Positions 24,229 through 31,635 of a stretch of DNA of 64,000 bases are shown one piece after another. The stretch comes from JAICUF01 sp038250675 (GTDB lineage Bacteria; Gemmatimonadota; Gemmatimonadetes; Gemmatimonadales; GWC2-71-9): the NCBI GenBank assembly GCA_038250675.1, contig JBBSCB010000003.1, positions 62,001 to 126,000 on the forward strand, read 5' to 3'. Within the stretch, counting starts at the first letter, position 1. Every line of letters begins with the position of its first letter. The position numbers and the translations under genes are program-made. Under the pieces are notes generated by a model, which saw only the letters and a list, made by a program, of their open reading frames with translations, ran no database searches and was not told the DNA's origin.

Positions 24229-25686
24229 TTAGAGGCTCAGCACGATGCGCAGACCGGCCGTCCGGTAGCGGAAGGCGCCGCTCACCGAGCTGGCCACGCT
24301 GTTGGTCACACTGCCGAAGAGCTCGACCGCGTTGACCGCGCCCCATCGGCGGCCGGCGCGGACGTCCGCGTGCCATTCAGCCTGCGCCGCCGACCCGGAG
24401 GTCTGCTGCACCCCGGCCCCACCGCTCAGTCGTGCCCGCCACTGTCGCGTGGCGACGGTAAATCCCGCCCGCCCCTCCGCCAGCACGAAGCGATCCGGCG
24501 CAAAGTACCCGGCGCCCGGCGCCGAGTAATCGAGCAGGCGTGCAAAGGCGCCAATGAAGAAGTGCGACCCCACGTCGCGGCTCAGCGCTAGCGCCGCCGA
24601 GATCCGGTGGTTGCCGTCGGAGATCCAGGCGGCACCGCCGCCCAGGCCAAGCGTGGTCCCGCGCGCCAGCGTCAGATCGAGGCTCGCATCGGCCGCGTCC
24701 ACGTCGAGCCCCGCACCGATAAGCAACGCGGTCTCGTCGAACGAGAAGTGGGCGTAGGTGACGCCGACGCTGACACGCTGTGTCGCGCGGATGCTCGCGC
24801 CGGCCCGCCATGTCGCCGCGGTGCGATCCGGCGCAGCATCGGGGTGCAGCCGGCGCGCCCCTGCCGCGATGGTCAGGTGGGCGCGTCCCGCATCGAGGCT
24901 CACGCCAGCTTCGGCCAGATCGCGCGTGGCGTGGCGCAGCGGATCGCTGCCCTGCTGGGTGCCGCCGGTCGCGAAGACGCGGGCGCCTGAGGCGATCCCG
25001 GTCGAAAGCGTCAATGCCTCGGACCAGTTGGTGTTGTGATCCGAATCATTGTTCCAGTTGATCGCTGCCTCGGCCTGGGGCCCGCGCGCGGCATCCAGTT
25101 CTTCCGTGAGCGTGCGGGCCTCCCGGCTGCCGGAGTCGGTGACGAGCGCGAGGCCCGCTCGCGCCGCGCGGTCGTGTCCGGCCCAGTGCGCCGCCTGGGC
25201 CCGGCCCACCAGCGCGTCCATGTCGGCCGGGTTGTCGCGGAGCAGCGCGGCATATGCCGAATCGGCCGCATCGAATCGGCCGGCCCACCCGAGCGTGCGG
25301 GCGCGGCCGAGGCGGGCATCGCGTCGGGCCGGCAGATCGGCGAGCACGCTGTCGTAGAGAGCCAGCGCCGCGGCATGATGTCCCTGCCAGGCATACACCT
25401 GCGCCTGGGTGGTCCGCACATCGGGATCCCGGGGCTCGACGGCGCGGGCGCGACGGAGCAGCACCAGCGCCGAATCGAGGCGGTTGCCCCACGCGGCCAG
25501 CACTGCCAGCCGGTACAGCGATCGGACCGATCGCGGATCATCCTTGAGGGCGCGCTCGTACGCCGTGCGCGCCTCGTCGTAGCGGCCGGCGGTCCAGGCC
25601 CGATTGCCGTCGGAGACCTGTGCCGTCAACGCGCGCGCAGCAACGAGCAGCACCGCCAGCGCGATGACCGCCGCCCGACCCGTCAC
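24229..25686 (-). CDS. TPR protein with outer-membrane beta-barrel (YaiO/PgaA-like)
   Basis: A 485-residue protein. After a signal peptide (about 1-24, AVIALAVLLVAARALTAQ), residues about 25-215 are tetratricopeptide repeats, e.g. GRYDEARTAYERALKDDPRS and LYDSVLADLPARRDARLGRA. The rest is an outer-membrane barrel of amphipathic strands ending RTAGLRIVLSL. TPR-plus-barrel proteins such as PgaA, BcsC and YaiO export or bind polysaccharide; this one is short, like YaiO. Translation starts at GTG 25686, overlapping the stop of the upstream TPR/glycosidase gene (GTGA), so the two proteins are made together and probably work together at the outer membrane. No polysaccharide synthase lies nearby. 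Confidence 0.78.
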   Translation of the reverse strand: MTGRAAVIALAVLLVAARALTAQVSDGNRAWTAGRYDEARTAYERALKDDPRSVRSLYRLAVLAAWGNRLDSALVLLRRARAVEPRDPDVRTTQAQVYAWQGHHAAALALYDSVLADLPARRDARLGRARTLGWAGRFDAADSAYAALLRDNPADMDALVGRAQAAHWAGHDRAARAGLALVTDSGSREARTLTEELDAARGPQAEAAINWNNDSDHNTNWSEALTLSTGIASGARVFATGGTQQGSDPLRHATRDLAEAGVSLDAGRAHLTIAAGARRLHPDAAPDRTAATWRAGASIRATQRVSVGVTYAHFSFDETALLIGAGLDVDAADASLDLTLARGTTLGLGGGAAWISDGNHRISAALALSRDVGSHFFIGAFARLLDYSAPGAGYFAPDRFVLAEGRAGFTVATRQWRARLSGGAGVQQTSGSAAQAEWHADVRAGRRWGAVNAVELFGSVTNSVASSVSGAFRYRTAGLRIVLSL

Positions 25687-28256
25687 GGCAGTCGTGACCA
25701 AGTGGCGCGCATCGAGTCCGCGGCCGGCTTGAGCCGCGCGTGCGATCGCGGTGCGGACCACCCCTGCCAGTTCCACGCAGCCGGACCGATCGTCTTCACG
25801 GCTCCGGATCCCGACTTGTCATAGCGCGCCACCAGAAAATGGAAACTGTCGGTCTGCCTCGTGCCGAAGTCGCCGGTCCCGCTCTCATCATAGAGCACGG
25901 TGCGGGACGAGGGATCGGTGACATTCAGCAGGTCCCACGCGAGCCGCAACTCGAGCAGCCCGGCCTGGGTGTCGTAATACCAGTCCGAAAGCGAGGACGT
26001 TCGTTCGGTGCCGAAGCGGAGCATGCCCCGGTCGTAGCCGGTGGCGCGAAAGAAGGTTCCGTCCCGCCCATAACGCGAGCGGTTGGTGATCACGAACATC
26101 GGATCGAGCCGGCCGTCGGTCCGGTCGGTGATCGTCACCGGTCGCCGGTAGAACCGGTCGAGGTCGTCGCCGTGCGCCGAGTCAGCAATCGCCGCATACC
26201 GATTGTAGTCGGGCGCCACCCGGAGCCGGGCATCGGCTGGCGACGCCAGGTCGGCCGCGAATTCGAAACCGATGGGGCTCCGGACGCCGCTCGCCGGCAG
26301 CCGATGCTGGCCGTGATCGCGGAGATACGTGTCGATGCCGATCTCCACGCCCTGCCGTGTCCAGTCCAGCCCTGGCAGCTCCACCGCCAGATAAACGTAC
26401 GCGGCGTCGGCTCCGGCGCGCAGGCCCCCGGCCCCGGTGGCACCGAGGCGCCGCCACCCGGCCGCGTCACCACCCAGCACCGGCGCCACGCCGGCCGCGC
26501 CGGGATACTGTCCCAGCAGGCCGTAGTGCTGCTCGGGGTCCATGACGTTGTCCCAGAGACGGTTCCGCTCCGCCGGCAGCTCGAAATCCGTCACCAGCCA
26601 GTTGCGCTTGAACCACTCGTCGGTCCAGGCAAAGAGGATGGCGCCGGCGGCGCCGGCTTCATGGATCTCGCGGGTCAGCCGCGCGTCCACCCGCCCCATC
26701 TCCCGCTCATCGTGGCCGCCATGGTTCCAGCCCTGCGGCTGCAGATGCGCGATGCCGCGGCTCGACGGCACCCCATACTCCGCGATCACCAGTGGAACGT
26801 TGGCCAGATGCCGGCGGAGCGCCGTGAGATAGCCGAAATAATTGGAGCGGCCTTCGCTGGAGCGCGCCATGCCGTACCCCGGATCGCTCACCATGAAATC
26901 CGGATAGTACGGGTACGCATGGAACGCCGCGAACCAGCCGGCGGCGTTTGCGGTGGTGGGTCGCACCAGCGCCGCGTCGAGCGATACCGCGTCATTCTCG
27001 AACTCGAGACGGGGCCGCGGGACCGGCCGCCCAGCGCGTTTGCGCCATGCCAGCTCTTCCGCGGTGCCGGCCTCGGTGGGGTGGGTCAGCGGATCGAGCG
27101 TGGGCCAGTTGGTGTACGCAATCGGTCGCAGCGTGTTGTACCGGTCGGCCTCCTGTACGAGCATGTAGTCGCACTGCTCGACCAGCCAGGCATCCATCGG
27201 CGTGCCTGCCGCCAGTGTCAGGTAGCGGCCATAATATTCGGTGAGATCCCGGTGCGCCGCGTCGAATGCCTTCACCGAGTAGGGCTCCCACTCCCGTCCG
27301 ATGATGAAGCCCACCGTCCACGCCGACACATCGGCGTCATAGCGGCCGGCGGCGTGGCCCGGCCGCGGCGCGATGTCGGCGGTGCCATGCACGACGTCGA
27401 TGACCCGCCGCATCTCGGCCCGAAACTCCGCCTGCCAGGCCGGCGCCGCAAAGTCGTTGTCCGGCGGCAGCTCGGTCCATACGCCGTGCATGAGCCGGAG
27501 CGGCTGGGTCGGATGCGCAATGTTCCACGCGCGAAGCGCGCGGTAGAACTGCGGCGGCAGAATGGTGTACGGGCGCAGGGTGTTGGCGCGGAGACCGGCG
27601 ATGGTATCGAGCCATCCGGCATATGTCGCGGAGTCGGTGGGAAACTCGGACGGGAAACGGCCGGGAAGCGCCACGCCAAGGTTGATGCCCTTGATGTAGA
27701 AGGTGCGCCAGCCGTCCGTGCCCAGGATTTCGAACCGATCACCGCGGATACGGGCGGGCAGTTGCAGCGTTCCGGGGCGGGGGGCCGTGCGGCGACGGCG
27801 GTCCCAGTCCGGCTCCAGGCGATCGAGCAGGGCTCGTGCGTCGGCGTTCGAGGGGTCGAGCGCCACCACATGGCGCGCGGCGTCGGCGGCTGCCGGCCGG
27901 TCGCCGGCGCGCCAGGCCGCGCGGGAGAGCCCGTCCCAGCCGTCCACGCTTGCCGGGTTCTGCTGGACCACCCGCCGAAAGAGGGAATCGGCCCGGGCAA
28001 CCTGATTTCGCCGGAGGGCCACATAGCCCAGACCGACGGCGGCGTCGAGGTTGGCGGAACACCGGCGCAGCGCCGCATCGAATGTGTCGCTCGCGGCCGC
28101 GAGCGAATCCGCGCGGTAGGCGCGCCAGCCGGCGGCCGAGGCGAGTCCGGATGCGGCGGGGCAGGCCTGACCCGGGAGACGGCCCGCACCGAGCCCCAGG
28201 AGCAGGACGACAGCCGCGACGCGACGGTTCCGCCGCGGGTGTATGTTCAAATACAT
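25683..28256 (-). CDS. Secreted TPR protein fused to a glycoside-hydrolase-like TIM barrel
   Basis: An 857-residue secreted protein. A signal region (MYLNIHPRRNRRVAAVVLLLG) is followed by TPRs (about 35-165, e.g. ADSLFRRVVQQNPASVDGW). From about 185 a (beta/alpha)8 glycosidase-like domain runs to about 570: DGWRTFYIKGINLG, a candidate acid/base Glu in IGREWEP (about 320) and a candidate nucleophile in VIAEYGVPSS (about 492), matching the clan A pattern of GH2/GH5. A C-terminal beta domain, perhaps carbohydrate-binding, completes it. The exact GH family is unknown. It overlaps the barrel gene by 4 bases. Fusion of TPR to a glycosidase fold next to a TPR-barrel recalls PgaA/PgaB division of labour, which is an analogy only. 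Confidence 0.75.
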   Translation of the reverse strand: MYLNIHPRRNRRVAAVVLLLGLGAGRLPGQACPAASGLASAAGWRAYRADSLAAASDTFDAALRRCSANLDAAVGLGYVALRRNQVARADSLFRRVVQQNPASVDGWDGLSRAAWRAGDRPAAADAARHVVALDPSNADARALLDRLEPDWDRRRRTAPRPGTLQLPARIRGDRFEILGTDGWRTFYIKGINLGVALPGRFPSEFPTDSATYAGWLDTIAGLRANTLRPYTILPPQFYRALRAWNIAHPTQPLRLMHGVWTELPPDNDFAAPAWQAEFRAEMRRVIDVVHGTADIAPRPGHAAGRYDADVSAWTVGFIIGREWEPYSVKAFDAAHRDLTEYYGRYLTLAAGTPMDAWLVEQCDYMLVQEADRYNTLRPIAYTNWPTLDPLTHPTEAGTAEELAWRKRAGRPVPRPRLEFENDAVSLDAALVRPTTANAAGWFAAFHAYPYYPDFMVSDPGYGMARSSEGRSNYFGYLTALRRHLANVPLVIAEYGVPSSRGIAHLQPQGWNHGGHDEREMGRVDARLTREIHEAGAAGAILFAWTDEWFKRNWLVTDFELPAERNRLWDNVMDPEQHYGLLGQYPGAAGVAPVLGGDAAGWRRLGATGAGGLRAGADAAYVYLAVELPGLDWTRQGVEIGIDTYLRDHGQHRLPASGVRSPIGFEFAADLASPADARLRVAPDYNRYAAIADSAHGDDLDRFYRRPVTITDRTDGRLDPMFVITNRSRYGRDGTFFRATGYDRGMLRFGTERTSSLSDWYYDTQAGLLELRLAWDLLNVTDPSSRTVLYDESGTGDFGTRQTDSFHFLVARYDKSGSGAVKTIGPAAWNWQGWSAPRSHARLKPAADSMRATWSRLP

Positions 28257-28307
28257 GGCGGTTCGGAATGTCCACCCATCCCCAAGCCGGAGCAAGGTAT
28301 CTCGTCC

Positions 28308-28724
28308 ATGTCCACCGCAGAAGAAAGCACGGCGAACGCGCGCGCGCTCGGTCGCTCACTCATCGATACGTTCGGGCAGGGATGGACCCGCGGCAGCGTG
28401 GAGACGATGATGTCGGTGTTTGCCCCCGATGCGGTCTTCATCGAGACCCCGTTTTCCGCGCCGCTCGCCGGCGCCGAGGCGATTCGCGGGTACTGGGCCG
28501 AGATGCCGTACAACCAGTCGGAGGTCACCTTCACGTCGGGCGAGATCTACGCGGCGGGGCCCTGGTTCTCGACTGAGTTCAAGTGTGTCTTCCGCCGCCG
28601 GCGGAGCGGTGACTGGGTCGATGCGCGCGGGGCACTCTTCTGCGAAACCGTGGGCGAGCTGATCACCGAGATGCGGATGTACTGGCATCGCTGGAACGGC
28701 GGCCAGGAGACGAGCAAGCCCTGA
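28308..28724 (+). CDS. NTF2-like (SnoaL-type) protein
   Basis: A 138-residue soluble protein with the NTF2-like cone fold: an N-terminal helix pair, then MMSVFAPDAVFIETPF, LAGAEAIRGYW and repeated strands ending EMRMYWHRW. Such domains serve as small enzymes (isomerases, cyclases), binding proteins or association domains, and sequence alone does not decide here. ATG 28308 diverges from the TPR/glycosidase gene 51 bases away. No signal peptide is seen. It is probably single-cistron, since the next gene has its own leader of 158 bases. Confidence 0.78.
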   Translation: MSTAEESTANARALGRSLIDTFGQGWTRGSVETMMSVFAPDAVFIETPFSAPLAGAEAIRGYWAEMPYNQSEVTFTSGEIYAAGPWFSTEFKCVFRRRRSGDWVDARGALFCETVGELITEMRMYWHRWNGGQETSKP

Positions 28725-28882
28725 TCCGTCCGGGAAAGTGGACGTCCGGCGGGGAACAATATTTGTCAACCTATTGTTATATGGGCACTTGGAGTATTGG
28801 CACAGGGCTGGCAGTAGTGGGCGTGGTCGATTGTTCCGCGCCCCGGGTCCGCAGCCGCATAAGCATCGTTTCGGAGGTCCCC
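28725..28882 (+). promoter_or_regulatory. AT-rich leader of the DUF4384 gene
   Basis: These 158 bases contain an unusually AT-rich stretch (about 28756-28785, with TTGTCA, CTATTG and TTATAT elements) in a GC-rich region. It very likely holds the promoter of the downstream gene, but no single -35/-10 pair has good spacing. GGAGG at 28873-28877 is the ribosome binding site. Confidence 0.4.
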
Positions 28883-30274
28883 ATGATCGCTACACTGCTC
28901 CTCACTCTCGCTGCCGGAACCGGTTCGGCGGCCGCCGCACCAGCGCAGGACCCTCCCATCCGCATCTGGATGAGCAACGATCGACGCTTCGAGCAGGGTG
29001 ACCGGGCCAAGGTCCAGGTCGAGACCCAGGACGACGGCTACGTCGTCGTGCTCAATGCGGACCCGGACGGCCACGTGCGCGTGCTGTTTCCGCTCGATCC
29101 TGGTGATGACAACTTCGTTCGCGGTGGTCACCGCTACGAGATCCGGGGCCGCGGCAATCGCGAGGCGTTCTCCATCGACGTCGCCTCCGGCCGCGGCGCG
29201 GTCTACGCCGCCGTCTCGCGGGATCCAATGCGATTCGATCAGTACATGCAGGGCGATCACTGGGACTATCGCGCACTCAACGACGTCCGGCTGGGCGACG
29301 ACCCCGAGCCCGACCTGACCGACCTGGTCGGGCGGTTGGCGACGGGCCGCTTCGAGTACGACATCGCGAGCTATGACGTGTCGTACGGCCGTACCGTGTC
29401 GTACTACGGGCCGAGCACCGCCTACTACGCGCCGGTGCGCAGCACGTACTACGATCCGTTCTGTGACTTCTACTCCCAGTGCGATCCGTACTACTACACG
29501 GGGCGGAGCGGGCTCTCGGTCGGTCTGACCTTCGGCCGCAGGTACGATCCGTTCTACTACGACCCGTTCTACTACGATCCGTATTACTACGGTGGCAGTT
29601 ACCGTCCGTCCCGGTATCCGGGCTACTACCCGCGGGGTTACGGCTACGGCTACAACGACGGGCGGTCGACCTACCGGGGTCAGATCTATACGCCGTACCA
29701 GTTCAAGTCGATCGACCGGACGTGGGGTGGGTCGGGCGTCTCCCCCCGTGCAACGCACACCGTCTACGGCCCGCCGATCGGCACTGGCGCCCGGGAGGGT
29801 GCGCCGTCCCGGCCCGGCGTCGACGGCTCACCGCGAGTGGCGCCCGGATCCGGCGCGCGGCAGGACGCGGCAGATTATCGCGGCCGCCGGGTGGAGGCAT
29901 CGCGGCCGGCGCAGGATCGCCCGCAGGATGAGCGGCAGGCGCGGCAGAACAATGCGCGGCCGGAGCCCTCGGCGGCGCCGGCGCCGAGCCGGGATGACGG
30001 CCGTCAGGCCAGCCCGCGCGAGGAGCAGCGGAGTCGGCAGGCGGAGCGTGCCCGCCGGTACGAAGCGGTCCCGTCGCCGCAGATCGACAGGTCCCGGGAG
30101 GTAAAGCCCGCGCCGTACCAGCCCCGGATTGATCGCAGTTCACGGCCGGTACGCGAGGCGCCGCGGGTGCAATCAGCGCCGCCGCCGCGCGAGGCGCCAC
30201 GGATGCAGGCAGCGCCGCGTGAGAACCGGAGCTACGCCCGGCCATCGGAGTCGGCCCGCAGCCGGCGCCGCTAG
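28883..30274 (+). CDS. Secreted DUF4384 protein with Tyr-rich repeats and Arg/Pro-rich tail
   Basis: A 463-residue exported protein. After a short signal (MIATLLLTLAAGTGSAAAA) comes a DUF4384 domain (about 25-125: VYLNADPDGHV-like VVLNADPDGHVRVLFP and GGHRYEIRG), a beta domain found in secreted proteins of unknown role. Residues about 165-260 are extremely Tyr-rich, with tandem YYDPF units, and residues 300-463 are low-complexity, basic and rich in Arg, Pro, Gln and Ala. The tail should be disordered and could bind nucleic acid, polysaccharide or wall polymer. The ATG at 28883 has GGAGG in front; the frame is open 40 codons upstream but that part lacks a start context. A strong terminator follows. 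Confidence 0.82.
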   Translation: MIATLLLTLAAGTGSAAAAPAQDPPIRIWMSNDRRFEQGDRAKVQVETQDDGYVVVLNADPDGHVRVLFPLDPGDDNFVRGGHRYEIRGRGNREAFSIDVASGRGAVYAAVSRDPMRFDQYMQGDHWDYRALNDVRLGDDPEPDLTDLVGRLATGRFEYDIASYDVSYGRTVSYYGPSTAYYAPVRSTYYDPFCDFYSQCDPYYYTGRSGLSVGLTFGRRYDPFYYDPFYYDPYYYGGSYRPSRYPGYYPRGYGYGYNDGRSTYRGQIYTPYQFKSIDRTWGGSGVSPRATHTVYGPPIGTGAREGAPSRPGVDGSPRVAPGSGARQDAADYRGRRVEASRPAQDRPQDERQARQNNARPEPSAAPAPSRDDGRQASPREEQRSRQAERARRYEAVPSPQIDRSREVKPAPYQPRIDRSSRPVREAPRVQSAPPPREAPRMQAAPRENRSYARPSESARSRRR

Positions 30275-30294
30275 GCCCGGGCAGCGCAATCACG

Positions 30295-30325
30295 AAACGG
30301 GGCGACCGCATGGTCGCCCCGTTTT
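30295..30325 (+). terminator. Intrinsic terminator after the DUF4384 gene
   Basis: A perfect 13-bp stem, AAACGGGGCGACC (30295-30307) with its complement (30312-30324), encloses a GCAT loop and ends in TTTT. The A/T ends make it usable from either direction, so it can also serve the convergent phosphatase gene that ends at 30349. Confidence 0.92.
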
Positions 30326-30348
30326 GCGTGTCCGCCAGCGAGGCACCA

Positions 30349-30816
30349 TCAGCCGGTGGCGTGGCGATGGGCGTAGTCGCATCCCCATTCCAGATATTCC
30401 GCGCTGCGGAGTCCGATGCGCATGGCCTGCTCGATCGCGGCCTCCTCATCCATCCCCTGGTCGAGCATGAAGTACGGAATCATGGCGCCGCCCACCCGGT
30501 TGCCGCTGGTGCAGTGGAAGAAGACCTGACGGTCGCCGGCGTCCCGCAGCACACCCAGAATCCGCTCCAGTGTGGTGTCATCCAGTGTGGCTCCCGAGAC
30601 GGGCACGTTGACGTAGTCGAGACCCTGCGCCCGTGCCTCGGCCGGCTCGTCGAAGGGGCGCGGCTCCATCGGTTCGCGAATGTCGAGCACGACCGCGCCA
30701 CCGGCCGCCTTGAGCGCGGCCAGCTGCTCTGCCGTCGGCTGCCCGCCGGTGACGATGTTGGGCATGGCCTGACACGCATTGGGCGCGCCGCGCACGGCGT
30801 CGAGCGGAGATGACAT
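30349..30816 (-). CDS. DUF442/BLH-type dual-specificity-like phosphatase
   Basis: A 155-residue protein of the beta-lactamase-hydrolase-like phosphatase family (PF04273 type). The P-loop reads VFFHCTSGNRVGG; the spacing between Cys and Arg is four residues, shorter than the classic Cx5R, but this short loop is usual in the DUF442 family (HCRSGTRS-like). Motif IVTGGQPTAEQLAAL near the N-terminus is also characteristic. It is cytoplasmic, with an unknown substrate; relatives are linked to sulfide or metal handling. It is the third gene of a minus-strand cluster crcB-DUF190-phosphatase, 38 bases behind the DUF190 gene, and shares the terminator at 30295-30325. Confidence 0.8.
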   Translation of the reverse strand: MSSPLDAVRGAPNACQAMPNIVTGGQPTAEQLAALKAAGGAVVLDIREPMEPRPFDEPAEARAQGLDYVNVPVSGATLDDTTLERILGVLRDAGDRQVFFHCTSGNRVGGAMIPYFMLDQGMDEEAAIEQAMRIGLRSAEYLEWGCDYAHRHATG

Positions 30817-30854
30817 GCGTGTTTGCCTTGGCGTGTTGGTGAAACAGCCGGCGA

Positions 30855-31211
30855 CTACGAGGCGGGGCCGCCGCGCGGCTCGGGCCGGTAGACGATGACG
30901 TGAGCGCGCTCCAGCGTGATGAGACCCCCGCCCAGCATCGCATCGAGCTCCGGAAGGATCTCCGTGATCCGATCCTCCGTCTCGACGCACTCGATGATCA
31001 GCGGCAGGTCCAGCGAGAGCTGGAGGTTCTTCTCGGCATGCAGCCGGGCGGTGGCGCCAAAGCCCATGATGCCGCGCAGCACGGTGGCGCCGGCAAATCC
31101 GCGCTCGCGGAGCAGCAGCACGATCGCCTCGTAGAGCGGGCGGCCCTCGTACTTGTCGCGCTCACCCAGGTGGATGCGCATCAGCATCCGCTCCCCTTCG
31201 AAGCCGTGCAT
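30855..31211 (-). CDS. DUF190 (PII-like) protein
   Basis: A 118-residue protein of the DUF190 family, a PII-like ferredoxin-fold trimer. Family features include MRIHLGERDKYEGRPLYEAI, the GFAGATVLRGIMGFG stretch and LPLIIECVETEDRI. DUF190 genes are repeatedly found next to crcB and are presumed to sense a small ligand connected with fluoride or ion balance; the ligand is not established. ATG 31211 is preceded by GGAGG with good spacing. It starts 10 bases after the crcB stop, so it is the second gene of the crcB operon. Confidence 0.92.
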   Translation of the reverse strand: MHGFEGERMLMRIHLGERDKYEGRPLYEAIVLLLRERGFAGATVLRGIMGFGATARLHAEKNLQLSLDLPLIIECVETEDRITEILPELDAMLGGGLITLERAHVIVYRPEPRGGPAS

Positions 31212-31221
31212 CCGTTGCCTC

Positions 31222-31614
31222 CTAGCGCAGGCGGAGCGCCACCAGCTGGCGCGCCATGGCAAAGCCCACGAACGTGGCCGCGAGCGACACCACCAGACTC
31301 AGCCCGATGTAGGCCAGCCCCCGCGTCCACTCACCGTCCTCCAGCAGCCGCGCGGCCTCGAAGCTGAAGGTCGAGAACGTCGTGAATCCGCCGCAGAAGC
31401 CGATGGTCAGGAACGCCCGCATTTCGGGGCCCAGTGTCGGCGTCTCGATGGCGTACTGGATGATCAGGCCAAGGAGAAACGACCCCGCGATGTTCACGGC
31501 GAGCGTGCCGGTGGGGAAGGTCGTCTCAAAGAGGCGCTGAGCCAGCCCGCCCGCCAGATACCGGCCGACGCCGCCCAGCGCGCTTCCCAGCGCGATGTAC
31601 CAGATCATGGCCAT
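31222..31614 (-). CDS. crcB: CrcB/Fluc fluoride exporter
   Basis: A 130-residue membrane protein with four helices, the size of a single Fluc subunit, which forms an antiparallel dimeric fluoride channel. The GGVGRYLAGG segment after helix 1, the polar NIAGSFLLG track on helix 2 and the phenylalanine-box region GFCGGFTTFSTFSFE on helix 3 are all present. Translation may begin at ATG 31614 or 31608. It heads the operon with DUF190 and the phosphatase. Only 21 bases separate it from the divergent nadE start, so no fluoride riboswitch can fit upstream; regulation must be by another route or constitutive. Confidence 0.94.
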   Translation of the reverse strand: MAMIWYIALGSALGGVGRYLAGGLAQRLFETTFPTGTLAVNIAGSFLLGLIIQYAIETPTLGPEMRAFLTIGFCGGFTTFSTFSFEAARLLEDGEWTRGLAYIGLSLVVSLAATFVGFAMARQLVALRLR

Positions 31615-31635
31615 GGGCTCTACATTACCACCATC

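Noticed and set aside
28763..28882. An N-terminal extension of the DUF4384 protein from 28763
   Set aside because: GGAGG precedes ATG 28883, which begins a normal signal peptide; the upstream part covers the AT-rich leader.
31615..31635. A fluoride riboswitch upstream of crcB
   Set aside because: Only 21 bases separate the two divergent starts; the aptamer needs about 50 or more and its motifs are not seen.
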